DNA of 43,812 bases from Planctomycetaceae bacterium (GTDB lineage: Bacteria > Planctomycetota > Phycisphaerae > Phycisphaerales > SM1A02). The notes below the pieces were generated by a model. It was not told where the DNA came from. It ran no database searches and was given only the letters and a program-made list of their open reading frames with translations. Shown here one piece after another: positions 16,311 through 25,048 of the stretch. How positions within the stretch are numbered: position 1 is the first letter of the stretch; the number at the start of each line of letters is the position of its first letter. The stretch covers positions 1 to 43,812 of the forward strand of contig CANJHD010000015.1 of assembly GCA_947474065.1 (NCBI GenBank), written 5' to 3'. Made by a program: the position numbers and the translations under genes.

Positions 16311-18376
16311 CGAGTTCGCAACCAATGCTGAACCGCGGACAGTTCGCGACGTTGTTTCCGTTTCACTTTGTTCTTGACGGGAACATGCGGGTTGTCGACT
16401 GCGGTTCAGTGTTGTTGCGTATCTGTCCGGAACTGATTGTTGGAAGCAATATTGCCGATCATTTCACGCTGTTTCGCTTGGGAGACGCGCCAGCCAAGTT
16501 GCTGAGCCGGGAGTGGGTGCTGCAGCAGCAGGCGACACTCTTCATATTCAAATCCCGCTCTTCGGAATTGATCCTCCGACTTCAATTGGTAATACTTGAC
16601 GATCCGGAAAGGTTTCTGTTCCTCGGTTCGCCGTGGGTCCGGAACGCTACGGAATTGAAGTCGCTGCAGCTGGTTCTGCGAGACTTCGCGCTTCATGATT
16701 CCACGGGCGATCTTCTGCAACTGGTGGAATCGACAAACACATCGCTCCGTGATGCCACACAACTGGCCACGCGACTTGAGGTTCGCAACGCTGAACTGAA
16801 GCAGCTCATTGATAGCGCCAACGCGCCAATTTTGATCATTGACAGCGCTGGCAAGGTTGCGGACTGGAACAAGACCACCGAGCGCCTGACCGGCTTTCGC
16901 ATCAATGAGGTCATTGGAAAGCAATTCATCGATACTTTCGTGGTGACCGAATCACAGGACGATGTTCGCCGGTTGCTGCTCGATACTTTCGCGGGGCGTT
17001 CTGGCGGAAACATGGAGTTTCTGATGCACACCCGCGACCAACGGAAGTTGTTGGCAATCTTCAGCGCATCGCCCAAACTTAGTATTGACGGCAGCGTGGC
17101 GGGGACGATTTTGGTCGGTCAAGACATCACTGAATTGGGCGAGTACCGAACACAGCTCGAGAAGCGAGTCGCGGATCGAACTGAGCAGTTGGCCTTGGCG
17201 AACGAAGAATTGTCGAGGGTGATGCGTTCCAAGGACGACTTTGTTTCGGCGATGAGCCATGAGTTGCGAACTCCGCTCAATGCAATTCTGGGGCTTTCGG
17301 AGTCACTTGCCGAGGGGGTTTACGGAAACCTCAACGAAAAACAGGTGAAATCCATCACCACCATTGCGGAGAGCGGCCACCATCTGCTATCGCTTATCAA
17401 TGACTTGCTTGATATCGCCAAAATTGGCGCCGGCAAGATGGAACTTGAATGGCTCGCAACCAATGTTGACGACGCGTGTCAAGCCAGCCTTCGCTTCGTT
17501 GCCGAACTTGCCGCCAAGCGAAAGTTGACATTGCAACTGGAGATTGACGCAGAGGCCCACACGATTACTGTTGATCAGCGACGACTGAAGCAGATGCTGG
17601 TGAACCTGCTTGCGAATGCCGTAAAATTCACGCCCGAGGGCGGAACCGTCACGCTGTCAACCAAGGCGGATATGAGCAGTGACGTGGTGGCATTTTCTGT
17701 TCGTGATACCGGCATCGGAATTGCGCCAGAGGATCTGCATCGACTCTTTAGCCCGTTTACTCAGTTGGATTCAAAGCTATCCCGGCAGTACGCGGGAACT
17801 GGCCTTGGGCTGACGCTGGTGCTGAAGTTGGCGGAACTGCACGGCGGCAGCGTTCTTGTGGAGAGTGAACTCGGTAGCGGAAGCTGCTTCACGATTAAGT
17901 TGCCATGGAAGAATTATTCGTCCTCCAACTCGGATGGCGATGCGCGCGGCGAGGGCTCGCCAGTCGAGGCGTCCGCTGCTGCTGGTGAGCTAGCCAATTC
18001 GCCGTTGATCTTGGTAGCCGATGACAACGAAATCAACATGATGACCGTTGGCGACTACTTGGTTGCCCACGGCTTTCGGCTTTCGCAGGCAGGCAACGGC
18101 CTTGATGCCATCAATCTTGTGCGAGAGCAATCTCCGGACCTCGTACTGATGGATATCCAGATGCCCATCATGGACGGTCTGCAGGCAATCAAACATCTTC
18201 GGGCTGAGTCCAAGTACGACGACGTTCCGATCATCGCATTGACATCTCGCGCCATGGTTGGCGACCGCGAGCGCTGCTTGGAAGCCGGCGCGAACGAGTA
18301 CCTCAGCAAGCCAGTCAATCTCAAGCAATTGTTGTCAGTCATACATAGCCAACTTGATGCGCGGAGGTCAAAGTGA
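16307..18376 (+). CDS. HNOBA-PAS hybrid histidine kinase, partner of H-NOX
   Basis: This 689-residue soluble kinase has no membrane span. Residues ~15-150 (FPFHFVLDGNMRVVDCG, LRIC, FTLFRLGD) match the HNOBA domain, the H-NOX-associated, PAS-like partner domain also found in soluble guanylate cyclase. A PAS domain follows (~165-280), then a short coiled coil, HisKA with MSHELRTPLNAIL (phospho-His318), the ATPase domain (NLLANAVKFT, DTGIGI, GTGLGL) and a C-terminal receiver (acceptor Asp616 in LVLMDIQMP, Lys668). The start MTSSQPM is set by the ATGA overlap with H-NOX. H-NOX presumably docks on the HNOBA domain and alters kinase activity with NO. The downstream REC-HD-GYP gene overlaps by GTGA. 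Confidence 0.92.
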   Translation: MTSSQPMLNRGQFATLFPFHFVLDGNMRVVDCGSVLLRICPELIVGSNIADHFTLFRLGDAPAKLLSREWVLQQQATLFIFKSRSSELILRLQLVILDDPERFLFLGSPWVRNATELKSLQLVLRDFALHDSTGDLLQLVESTNTSLRDATQLATRLEVRNAELKQLIDSANAPILIIDSAGKVADWNKTTERLTGFRINEVIGKQFIDTFVVTESQDDVRRLLLDTFAGRSGGNMEFLMHTRDQRKLLAIFSASPKLSIDGSVAGTILVGQDITELGEYRTQLEKRVADRTEQLALANEELSRVMRSKDDFVSAMSHELRTPLNAILGLSESLAEGVYGNLNEKQVKSITTIAESGHHLLSLINDLLDIAKIGAGKMELEWLATNVDDACQASLRFVAELAAKRKLTLQLEIDAEAHTITVDQRRLKQMLVNLLANAVKFTPEGGTVTLSTKADMSSDVVAFSVRDTGIGIAPEDLHRLFSPFTQLDSKLSRQYAGTGLGLTLVLKLAELHGGSVLVESELGSGSCFTIKLPWKNYSSSNSDGDARGEGSPVEASAAAGELANSPLILVADDNEINMMTVGDYLVAHGFRLSQAGNGLDAINLVREQSPDLVLMDIQMPIMDGLQAIKHLRAESKYDDVPIIALTSRAMVGDRERCLEAGANEYLSKPVNLKQLLSVIHSQLDARRSK

Positions 18377-19407
18377 CCGACCAATACTTAACGACGCAGA
18401 CTTCTAATATCCTCATTGTTGACGATGACTCGCGCGGGCGCGAGACCATGGAGGCTGTACTGACTGGCCTCGGTCATGAACTCCGATTCGCGCAAAATGG
18501 ATTAGATGCGTTGGAGCAAGCGCACGCGCGTGCGCCGGATCTGGTTCTGCTTGATGTGATGATGCCGGGGATCGATGGATTCGAGGTCTGTAGGCGCCTC
18601 CGAGCAGATCCAATTCTTGCCGATGTGCCTATCGTGATGACCACCGCGCTTGATGACCGGGCCTCCCGCCTGCAAGGTATTCAGGTGGGCGCGGATGACT
18701 TCATTTCAAAGCCCATCGATCGGATGGAGATTCGGGCGCGGGTGAATACCATCGTTCGGCTGAATCGCTTTCGTAAGTCGATGCAGCAGCAATCGCAGAT
18801 TGAGCAAGCGCATCTCGAGCTGCAAGATGCCTACGAAGCCACCCTGAATGGATGGGTGCGCGCGCTGGACTTGCGCGACAACGAAACCGAGCACCATTCC
18901 CGGCGCGTTACATCGCTGACGGTTCTCATGGCGCGGGAATTTGGTCTTTCCGAGTCAGAACTAGTGCATGTGCGCCGAAGCGCCTTGCTGCATGACATCG
19001 GCAAGATCGGTGTCCCTGATGCCATCTTGCTCAAGCCTGGTCCGCTGTCCGAAGAGGAGTGGGCGACCATGCGAACGCACCCAAGTTTGGGCCGAAGCAT
19101 GCTTGAGTCGATCGCGTACCTGCAACCGGCGCTCGACATTCCGTATTGCCATCACGAGCGTTGGGACGGCACTGGCTATCCGCGCGGACTCAAAGGTGAA
19201 GAGATCCCGCTGATCGCCCGTCTATTTGCGCCAGTGGATGTATGGGACGCTCTTTCATCGGATCGCCCGTATCGACAGGCATGGGAGCCGAATAAAGTGC
19301 TCCAGTACCTGCGGGACCAAGCAGGTACTCATTTCGATCCGATGGCCGTTGAGTTGTTCATGAAAGTGCTGAAAGAGTTTCCACAGCACTTTCAGAGACA
19401 GTCATAA
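18373..19407 (+). CDS. Response regulator REC-HD-GYP, predicted c-di-GMP phosphodiesterase
   Basis: This 344-residue regulator has a receiver (NILIVDDDSRG, acceptor Asp61 in LVLLDVMMP, Lys113), a coiled linker and an HD-GYP domain. The catalytic motifs look intact: LLHDIGKIG (His207-Asp208) and CHHERWDGTGYPRG with GYP at 268-270. HD-GYP proteins hydrolyse c-di-GMP to pGpG or GMP using a metal centre. The GTG start overlaps the kinase stop (GTGA), which makes it the cognate output of the H-NOX/HNOBA kinase. In Shewanella the NO pathway includes a degenerate HD-GYP; here the metal-binding motifs are kept, so real hydrolysis is expected. Confidence 0.93.
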   Translation: MTDQYLTTQTSNILIVDDDSRGRETMEAVLTGLGHELRFAQNGLDALEQAHARAPDLVLLDVMMPGIDGFEVCRRLRADPILADVPIVMTTALDDRASRLQGIQVGADDFISKPIDRMEIRARVNTIVRLNRFRKSMQQQSQIEQAHLELQDAYEATLNGWVRALDLRDNETEHHSRRVTSLTVLMAREFGLSESELVHVRRSALLHDIGKIGVPDAILLKPGPLSEEEWATMRTHPSLGRSMLESIAYLQPALDIPYCHHERWDGTGYPRGLKGEEIPLIARLFAPVDVWDALSSDRPYRQAWEPNKVLQYLRDQAGTHFDPMAVELFMKVLKEFPQHFQRQS

Positions 19408-19432
19408 CGGGCGATTGAATTGCGCATCGAGC

Positions 19433-19460
19433 GAGGCGCGCCGATCAACGCCAGCGCCTC
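19433..19460. terminator. Hairpin between two convergent operons, weak terminator candidate
   Basis: A perfect 7-bp stem GAGGCGC/GCGCCTC (19433-19439 with 19454-19460) encloses a 14-base loop. It lies in the 51-base gap between the HD-GYP stop and the convergent small membrane gene, whose stop codon falls in the right arm. No T run follows on either strand, so termination is only plausible, not shown. Confidence 0.3.
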
Positions 19461-19668
19461 AAAGTTCGATGTTGATGAAATACGGCATGACTGCCATTGC
19501 GATGCAGGCAATGATGAGCAGAATGTTGTTTGGAATGAAGTAGGGCACCACGCACAAACCGATGCCGGAAAGCAGCGGAATGAGTTTCTGCTGCTTCTTC
19601 CCATAGATGAAGTACGCGGTGCCAAGGACGCCTGCAAAAATACTGATGATGAGTGACGTGGCGTCCAT
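19459..19668 (-). CDS. Small two-helix membrane protein, conserved hypothetical
   Basis: The 69-residue protein consists mostly of hydrophobic segments: TSLIISIFAGVLGTAYFIYG, then a basic turn KKQQK, then LIPLLSGIGLCVVPYFI and NILLIIACIAMAVMPYFI. This FIYGKKQ...GIxLxxxPYFI pattern occurs in a widespread small inner-membrane family of unknown function. AGGAAA precedes the ATG at normal spacing. It lies 28 bases downstream of the PP2C response regulator gene on the same strand and may be the last gene of that transcript, but no functional link is shown. Confidence 0.75.
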   Translation of the reverse strand: MDATSLIISIFAGVLGTAYFIYGKKQQKLIPLLSGIGLCVVPYFIPNNILLIIACIAMAVMPYFINIEL

Positions 19669-19696
19669 GGAATTTCCTAGTGGCGATTTACCTTCA

Positions 19697-20869
19697 TCAC
19701 GGGAAAGTCAATTCAAGCAGGCTGACATCATCCTCAAAGTCATCACGCTTGCGCACAAGGCGGCTGCGCGCAATCAGGCGCTCGACGGCGCCATCGCCCT
19801 TGCGAGCCTCTTCGGAGACGTTCGCAAGGAATGCTTCGAGCGCCCAGCAAGTGCCGTCTTCCAACATGATTTCATGGATTCCGTCGCTGTAGACGAAGAG
19901 TTGCGAGCCTGGAAGCAGTGCAGTCGTTGCGGTGCCGTAGGGTGCGCCACTGAATGCACCGATCATTGGGCCGCTGATGTCTTCATTGCCGCCGAGTTCC
20001 TTGTCGATGCCGTCCGGGGTGTACAGCAATGCGGGTGGATGGCCTCCGCTGGAATACTTCAGCTCCCGACGTGACAGGTCGGCCACCCCGTACCACATGG
20101 TAAAGAACATGCCATTGTGCTTACTCATGGGGAACATCTCATTGAGCGCCGAGAGCACTGCGCCCGGGTCGCCGAGATCCGCGCCGCCGAGCGCGTTTAC
20201 CTGCATGGCATTCATGACACTCACGGAAAGCAATGCTGGTCCAACTCCGTGACCACACACATCGAGCAGGTAGATCGCCATCCGATTCTCATCAAGCCAG
20301 TGGTAGCCGAAGCTGTCACCGCCGAGGCTTGCCGAAGGAACGAACGCCCAGCGCGTCCGCACGCGGCCGTCAATCGGCTCGGGAATCAGGCTCTGCACGT
20401 AATGCGCAGCGCTGTCGAGTTCCGCGCGGAGCGCGTTGAAGGCTTCGTCGCGTTCTTTCTGCGCTCGGTTGGCACGTGCGTGGTATTGGATGCGTGCGAT
20501 CAACTCCACCGGATCGGGCAGCTTCACCAAGTAATCGTTTGCGCCGCGCGCGAATGCGTCAGCCTTGATTGATGGCTCTTCTTTCACGCTCAGCACAATG
20601 AGCGGGGTGCGCGCGAGTGCTGGATTGCGCCGATAGGCACTCACCAACTCGAGTCCGTCCGCGTCGGGCATCACCAAGTCTTGCAGAATGACATCCGGGT
20701 TGACCTCGGCAACCTTGGCCAAGGCCTCCGAGCCTTTGATGCAGGAAATCAGTTGGATGTTCGGATGGGGCAACAACATGCGCCGAACCGCTTCCGCAAT
20801 GATCGGCTGATCATCAACAATGAGAACGCGCATCGGGGTTTCGTCAGCAATTCCTGTGGTACTACTCAT
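19697..20869 (-). CDS. WspR-position response regulator with SpoIIE/RsbU-type PP2C phosphatase output
   Basis: The 390-residue regulator has a receiver at residues 13-130 (VLIVDDQPIIAEAVRR, acceptor Asp64 in VILQDLVMP, GANDYLVKLPDPVEL) that closely resembles the receiver of Pseudomonas WspR, including the linker RDEAFNALR. From about residue 150 it is not GGDEF but a PP2C-like Ser/Thr phosphatase: SLGGDSFGYHWL (Asp185), YLLDVCGHGVGPALLS (Asp203), YSSGGHPPALLY, LFVYSDGIHE (Asp329) and DDFEDDVSLLEL. All expected metal-binding acidic residues are present. Such proteins dephosphorylate STAS anti-anti-sigma factors in partner switching. The start overlaps cheB by 4 bases. No STAS or RsbW-like gene is in the window. 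Confidence 0.92.
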   Translation of the reverse strand: MSSTTGIADETPMRVLIVDDQPIIAEAVRRMLLPHPNIQLISCIKGSEALAKVAEVNPDVILQDLVMPDADGLELVSAYRRNPALARTPLIVLSVKEEPSIKADAFARGANDYLVKLPDPVELIARIQYHARANRAQKERDEAFNALRAELDSAAHYVQSLIPEPIDGRVRTRWAFVPSASLGGDSFGYHWLDENRMAIYLLDVCGHGVGPALLSVSVMNAMQVNALGGADLGDPGAVLSALNEMFPMSKHNGMFFTMWYGVADLSRRELKYSSGGHPPALLYTPDGIDKELGGNEDISGPMIGAFSGAPYGTATTALLPGSQLFVYSDGIHEIMLEDGTCWALEAFLANVSEEARKGDGAVERLIARSRLVRKRDDFEDDVSLLELTFP

Positions 20870-21990
20870 GTTGTAACTCCTGGTCGTGGTTTGAAAAGTG
20901 CAGCAGTCACTGCTGGCCCGATGTGTTCAAGTGCTAAGGTTCGTTCTGCCGCGCCGCTCATGCTTGCGGCTCCGGGCATTCCCCATACAACGCTCGTGGC
21001 GCGATCTTGCGCAAAGGTGCGCCATCCATTGTTGCGCATGGACATCATTCCGGCGGCTCCATCTTTGCCCATGCCGGTGAGCAACACAGCGGCGCCGGTG
21101 CGCGATCGAACCTGTGCGAGGCTCTCAAAGAAGACGTCGACGGACGGGCGATGAATGAGCTCTGCGTCTCCCGTGACATAGTCGAGGGTTCCACCGGGTT
21201 TCATGATCATCTGCATCGCCTCGCCGGCGACCAAGATGGATCCCGGCATCGGGCGATCGCCGCGGCGCGCGAGCGTCACTGGTCGGCCGGTCTGTGAAGT
21301 CAGCCACTGCGCGAGTCCGGGCAGAAAGCTGGCGTCCATATGCTGAACGATCACCACGGCATAGGGCAGCACCGCGGGCAGAGACTTCAGAAATACCGCT
21401 AGTGCCTGCGGTCCGCCCGTACTCGAGCCGACCGCAACCATGAGAAATGGATCCGCCGCGTCGTGGGAGCCCGGGCTCGTTGGTGTGCCCGTCTTTGATG
21501 CGGCCGACCCATGGTGCGATCCCGCATGGGGTGCAGTGGACGCAGATGTCCCGGTGCCAGTATCTGCGCGCGCTGCTACCGCCTTGAAATCAGCAGCAGT
21601 CAGTCGACGTACCGCAGCGATCTTCGCAAGAAGCGCCTTGTCGCCATGCGTGCCGTTACTTCCTAAGCGTGGGGTGTCCACGGCATCAAGCGCGCCCGCG
21701 CCGATCGCTTCATAAACGCGTGATGCGTTGCCTTCCACCGTGGCGGTGACCACCAGAATTGGGCAGGGCGCATCGCGCATGATGAGCCGAATTGACTCAA
21801 CGCCGTCCATCACTGGCATGATGAGATCCATCAAGACAAGGTCGGGGCGGTCTGCCTTGGCGCGTTCAACCGCCTCGGCGCCATCGTTGGCCATCCAGGC
21901 GACCGTGACATCCGGCAATTGCAGCACTACGCGCCGAAGCGCTTCGCGCGCCATGGCGAGGTCATTGACAATTGCGATACGAAAGGGCAC
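20866..21990 (-). CDS. wspF: CheB-type receptor methylesterase (WspF-like)
   Basis: CheB removes methyl groups from receptor glutamates when its receiver is phosphorylated, resetting the signal. The receiver (residues 1-125) holds Asp55 in LVLMDLIMP. A Gly/Ser/His-rich linker (~140-178) follows. The esterase has its catalytic triad: Ser190 in VGSSTGGPQAL, His217 in IVQHMDASF and Asp310 in TGMGKDGAAGM. The 374-residue length is normal. It lies in the CheB position of a wsp-ordered operon, between the CheA gene (86-base gap) and the PP2C regulator (4-base overlap). Confidence 0.94.
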   Translation of the reverse strand: MPFRIAIVNDLAMAREALRRVVLQLPDVTVAWMANDGAEAVERAKADRPDLVLMDLIMPVMDGVESIRLIMRDAPCPILVVTATVEGNASRVYEAIGAGALDAVDTPRLGSNGTHGDKALLAKIAAVRRLTAADFKAVAARADTGTGTSASTAPHAGSHHGSAASKTGTPTSPGSHDAADPFLMVAVGSSTGGPQALAVFLKSLPAVLPYAVVIVQHMDASFLPGLAQWLTSQTGRPVTLARRGDRPMPGSILVAGEAMQMIMKPGGTLDYVTGDAELIHRPSVDVFFESLAQVRSRTGAAVLLTGMGKDGAAGMMSMRNNGWRTFAQDRATSVVWGMPGAASMSGAAERTLALEHIGPAVTAALFKPRPGVTT

Positions 21991-22076
21991 TTGGAGATAT
22001 TACCGTTGGAGGCGAGGCTGATGAGGCGACGCAAAGTCGTCGAGGTCAGAGTGAAGCAAAGAATTGAACTGCAACA

Positions 22077-24464
22077 CTATGGTGTTCCAACCAAACCGGT
22101 CACTGTGGCGATGAAACTCTGATCTTGAAAGCTTCCCTTAGTGAGGTAGGCATTCGCTCCGGCGTCCATTCCGGCGCGGCGATCTTCATCTCGATCTTTG
22201 TAGCTGACCACAGCAATCGGAACATGCGCAAAGCGCGGATCGGAGCGCACGAGCCGCACCAATTCAATGCCATTCATGCGCGGCATGTCAATGTCAGTCA
22301 CGAGCATGTCGAATCGGCCTGCCCGAATCTGGTTCCACGCGTCCATGCCGTCAACGGCAACTGCTACGTCGTAACCAAGGCGGGTCAGAAGTTGCCGCTC
22401 AACTTCGCGCACCGTAATGGAATCTTCGGCGACCAAAATTCGCTTCGCAACACGACGTGGTCCGGCATTGATCTCTGATGACCCCATGCCAACGAACGTT
22501 CCATCGCTCAGCTGCTTGCGTAGCGCAGCGAGCGTGTCTTCGACATCCACGATGAGTGCTGGCGATCCGTCATCCAAGATGGCGGCGGCAGAAATGTGCG
22601 GGATCTTTCCGAGTCGGGCATCCAACGTACGAACCACCAAGTCTTGTTCGCCCAGGAATTTGGTAACCACTAAGCCGACGCGTCCTTGGTCGTCCCCCAA
22701 GATCACCACGCTTGTGGCGTCGTCGCGAGGCGTCGAGCCAAGACCAAACAGGACCGCGCCGTCGAGCAATCCGGTGGCTTCGCCGTCAACATCGCATTGC
22801 AGGCGTCCCTGGATCACCGTAATGGCGCCGCCACCGACGCGAAGCACGCGTTCGATGCGCGCAAGCGGGAATGCGTACGGCTCTCCGGCAACTTCCACCA
22901 GCGCCGCGCGTAGCACGCTCAGCGTCACGGGCAATTGCAGTGCAAACGTTGTTCCGGTACCGACCCGGCTTTCAATCCGGACGGTGCCGGATGTTGATGT
23001 CACCATTTGGTGCACGACATCAAGACCAACGCCTCGCCCGGAAATTTCGGTGACCTGCTTTGCGGTGCTAAATCCAGGCAGGAAAAGGAAGTCGAAGAGT
23101 TCGCGCTCGCTCAGACGCGCGGCCAGTTCTGCAGTCTGCATTCCGCGCTCGACCACTTTGCGCCGAATGGAATCTGCCTCAATACCCTTGCCGTCGTCGG
23201 TGACGCGCACGAGCAATTGTCCGGCATGATGTCGCGCCTCGACCACAATGCGCGCCTGTTCCGGTTTGCCGCTTGCGCGCCGCTCTTCGGGCATCTCAAT
23301 GCCGTGATCCACAGCATTTCGAATGATGTGATTAAGAGGTGCCTCAAGCCGTGCCAAAATATCGCGGTCAACAGGAACATCCGCCCCGACGATGTCAAAG
23401 CGCACGCTCTTGCCGAGTTGTCGCGCAACGTCTCGCACCATGCGCGGGAATCCAGAAACACCTTCGCCGAACGGCCGCATGCGGCTGCCGATCACTTCGT
23501 GATAGAGCGCGGTGGAGACTTCCTCGGTGCGGCGGAAGAAGTTCTCAAGGTCAAAGATTCGGTCCGCAAGTGAGGCCTCCGCGCGACCCACGGCATCGCG
23601 TGCCATGGCAATGCGCGCGGGTTCGCCGCGGCGCATGGCCGCCTCAAGTGATTCGCGTGCGCGGGTCAGTTCCGCGCGGACCGCGCCGAGGGCTCGGCGC
23701 AAGGCTGGCGAACGACGTCCTTCAACCATCGACTCGCCAGCGAGCTGCATCATGCGGTCAAGATTGTCAGCATTGACGCGAACAGCACGCGATTCCGGTG
23801 CGATCGTGGCGGTGGGCGCAGATGCCGCCGGCATATCGATGGTGGGAATCGGTCGTTGCACCACAGCATCCACGCGGCGCGGTGCTGCGGCTGGCGCGAC
23901 GACGGCGCGGGCATTGGTAGGCGCCGGTGCGGGCGCCGGTGTGGGGGCTGGCGCAGGTGTCGGCGCGGGCGCCGGTGCAGGTGCCTCCGGAGTAACTGTC
24001 GGCGCCGCCGGAGCCGCCGCCGGAGCCGGTGCCGCCGGAGCCGAAACGGCCGGAGCCGAAACGGCCGGAGCCGCCGCTGACAGTGCAATAGTCAGCGTAT
24101 TGATCTCGCTGGCGTTCTGCGAACTCCACTCCGGAAGATCTGCCTCGTTCTGCTGCGAAATGCGCTGCAGCAAATCTGTACCTTCAAGCAGTTGATCGAT
24201 ACGCCCGCGCGTGGTTCGTTCCTGACCTTTCTGGATCCGCACCAATGCGTCTTCCATATGGTGGGCAACAGCCACTGCCGCATCAATGCCGACGATGCGC
24301 GCCGCGCCCTTGATGGAGTGGGCCGCACGCATAAGAGGCACGATGATTCCAATGTCATCGGGCGCGCTTTCGAGTTTCAGAAGACCGTCACTGAGAGCCG
24401 CACAGTGGGTGTCAACCTCTGCGCGAAACAGTTCGTACATTGAGAATCCGCCAAGATCGCTCAT
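22077..24464 (-). CDS. wspE: Hybrid CheA histidine kinase with C-terminal receiver (WspE-like)
   Basis: This is the 795-residue central kinase of the chemosensory array. An HPt domain has His49 in RAAHSIKGAARIVG. A long Ala/Pro linker (~130-200) follows. The dimerisation/ATPase part contains IIRNAVDHGIE (Asn383), DDGKGIE and FLPGFSTA...SGRGVGLDVV. A CheW-like domain (~515-645) follows, then a receiver (Asp724 in LVTDIDMP, Lys776). The ending (VVSYKDRDEDRRAG, GANAYLTKGSF) is characteristic of WspE-type kinases, where the receiver may act as a phosphate sink. A single HPt distinguishes it from ChpA. It overlaps the upstream CheW gene by 4 bases. Confidence 0.95.
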   Translation of the reverse strand: MSDLGGFSMYELFRAEVDTHCAALSDGLLKLESAPDDIGIIVPLMRAAHSIKGAARIVGIDAAVAVAHHMEDALVRIQKGQERTTRGRIDQLLEGTDLLQRISQQNEADLPEWSSQNASEINTLTIALSAAAPAVSAPAVSAPAAPAPAAAPAAPTVTPEAPAPAPAPTPAPAPTPAPAPAPTNARAVVAPAAAPRRVDAVVQRPIPTIDMPAASAPTATIAPESRAVRVNADNLDRMMQLAGESMVEGRRSPALRRALGAVRAELTRARESLEAAMRRGEPARIAMARDAVGRAEASLADRIFDLENFFRRTEEVSTALYHEVIGSRMRPFGEGVSGFPRMVRDVARQLGKSVRFDIVGADVPVDRDILARLEAPLNHIIRNAVDHGIEMPEERRASGKPEQARIVVEARHHAGQLLVRVTDDGKGIEADSIRRKVVERGMQTAELAARLSERELFDFLFLPGFSTAKQVTEISGRGVGLDVVHQMVTSTSGTVRIESRVGTGTTFALQLPVTLSVLRAALVEVAGEPYAFPLARIERVLRVGGGAITVIQGRLQCDVDGEATGLLDGAVLFGLGSTPRDDATSVVILGDDQGRVGLVVTKFLGEQDLVVRTLDARLGKIPHISAAAILDDGSPALIVDVEDTLAALRKQLSDGTFVGMGSSEINAGPRRVAKRILVAEDSITVREVERQLLTRLGYDVAVAVDGMDAWNQIRAGRFDMLVTDIDMPRMNGIELVRLVRSDPRFAHVPIAVVSYKDRDEDRRAGMDAGANAYLTKGSFQDQSFIATVTGLVGTP
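24034..24073. repeat. Short tandem repeat inside the CheA linker
   Basis: Two exact 15-base units (GCCGGAGCCGAAACG at 24034-24048 and 24049-24063) and a third partial unit (24064-24073) encode repeated VSAPA in the CheA Ala/Pro linker on the minus strand. The unit length is a multiple of three, so copy-number change would alter linker length without a frameshift. The wider stretch 23890-24073 is low-complexity Ala/Pro coding sequence. Confidence 0.85.
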
Positions 24465-25048
24465 GATGTGGCTCCTCGGAAGATGGAGAACAGGCTGTGA
24501 ATATCAAGGACCACGGCTTCGCCTTCATCAATGCGAGCGAGTGCGCGTGCGCAACCGCTCTTGGCTGACGAGATGGTCATTGGAGGCGCACGCAGCGTTC
24601 CTTCGTCAACATCGGTCACGCCGACAATCGAATCCACTTCAAACGCCCATCGTTCGCGGCCTTGTTCGGCAACGACCAGAATCGAGCGCTCTCGCTTCGC
24701 TGGCGCGGGAACTCCCAGCGCAGCTTCAATTGACATGCAGAGCAGAAGTTCGCCGTCATGATTTGAGAGGCCGCGAAAGATCTCATTGCTGCGATGCGGA
24801 ACGCGATGGATCGTGCCTGCGGGAACCACCTTCGCGGCTTCGCTGGCAAGAATGGCAAGGATTTCACCGCCGGCGCGCATGGCGAGCAGGCTGACGCGAG
24901 ATCGTGACCGCTCGTCGAGCGGGGCGGCGAGTGCGGCAGTGGCGCGGTCGAGATCACTTTCGGAAAGGGGACGAGTGAGCAGCTGCTCCAGTCCAGCAAT
25001 TGCGGAAGTAGGGGGCTTTGCTAATGACAGTGCGCGATCTTCACTCAT
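24461..25048 (-). CDS. wspD: CheW-like adaptor (WspD position)
   Basis: This 195-residue adaptor couples receptors to the CheA kinase. After a ~45-residue helical N-terminal extension comes the CheW beta-barrel pattern (VSLLAMRAGGEILAILASEAAKVV, IHRVPHRSN, IFRGLSNHDGELLLCMSIEAALG, WAFEVDSIVGVTDVDEGTL). The N-terminal extension beyond a minimal CheW is also seen in WspD-type proteins. It overlaps CheR upstream and CheA downstream by 4 bases each, so all three are translationally coupled. Confidence 0.9.
   Translation of the reverse strand: MSEDRALSLAKPPTSAIAGLEQLLTRPLSESDLDRATAALAAPLDERSRSRVSLLAMRAGGEILAILASEAAKVVPAGTIHRVPHRSNEIFRGLSNHDGELLLCMSIEAALGVPAPAKRERSILVVAEQGRERWAFEVDSIVGVTDVDEGTLRAPPMTISSAKSGCARALARIDEGEAVVLDIHSLFSIFRGATS

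Noticed and set aside
23890-24073. Possible CRISPR-like or regulatory repeat array
   Set aside because: The repeats are contiguous, in frame, and encode the Ala/Pro linker of CheA; there are no spacers.
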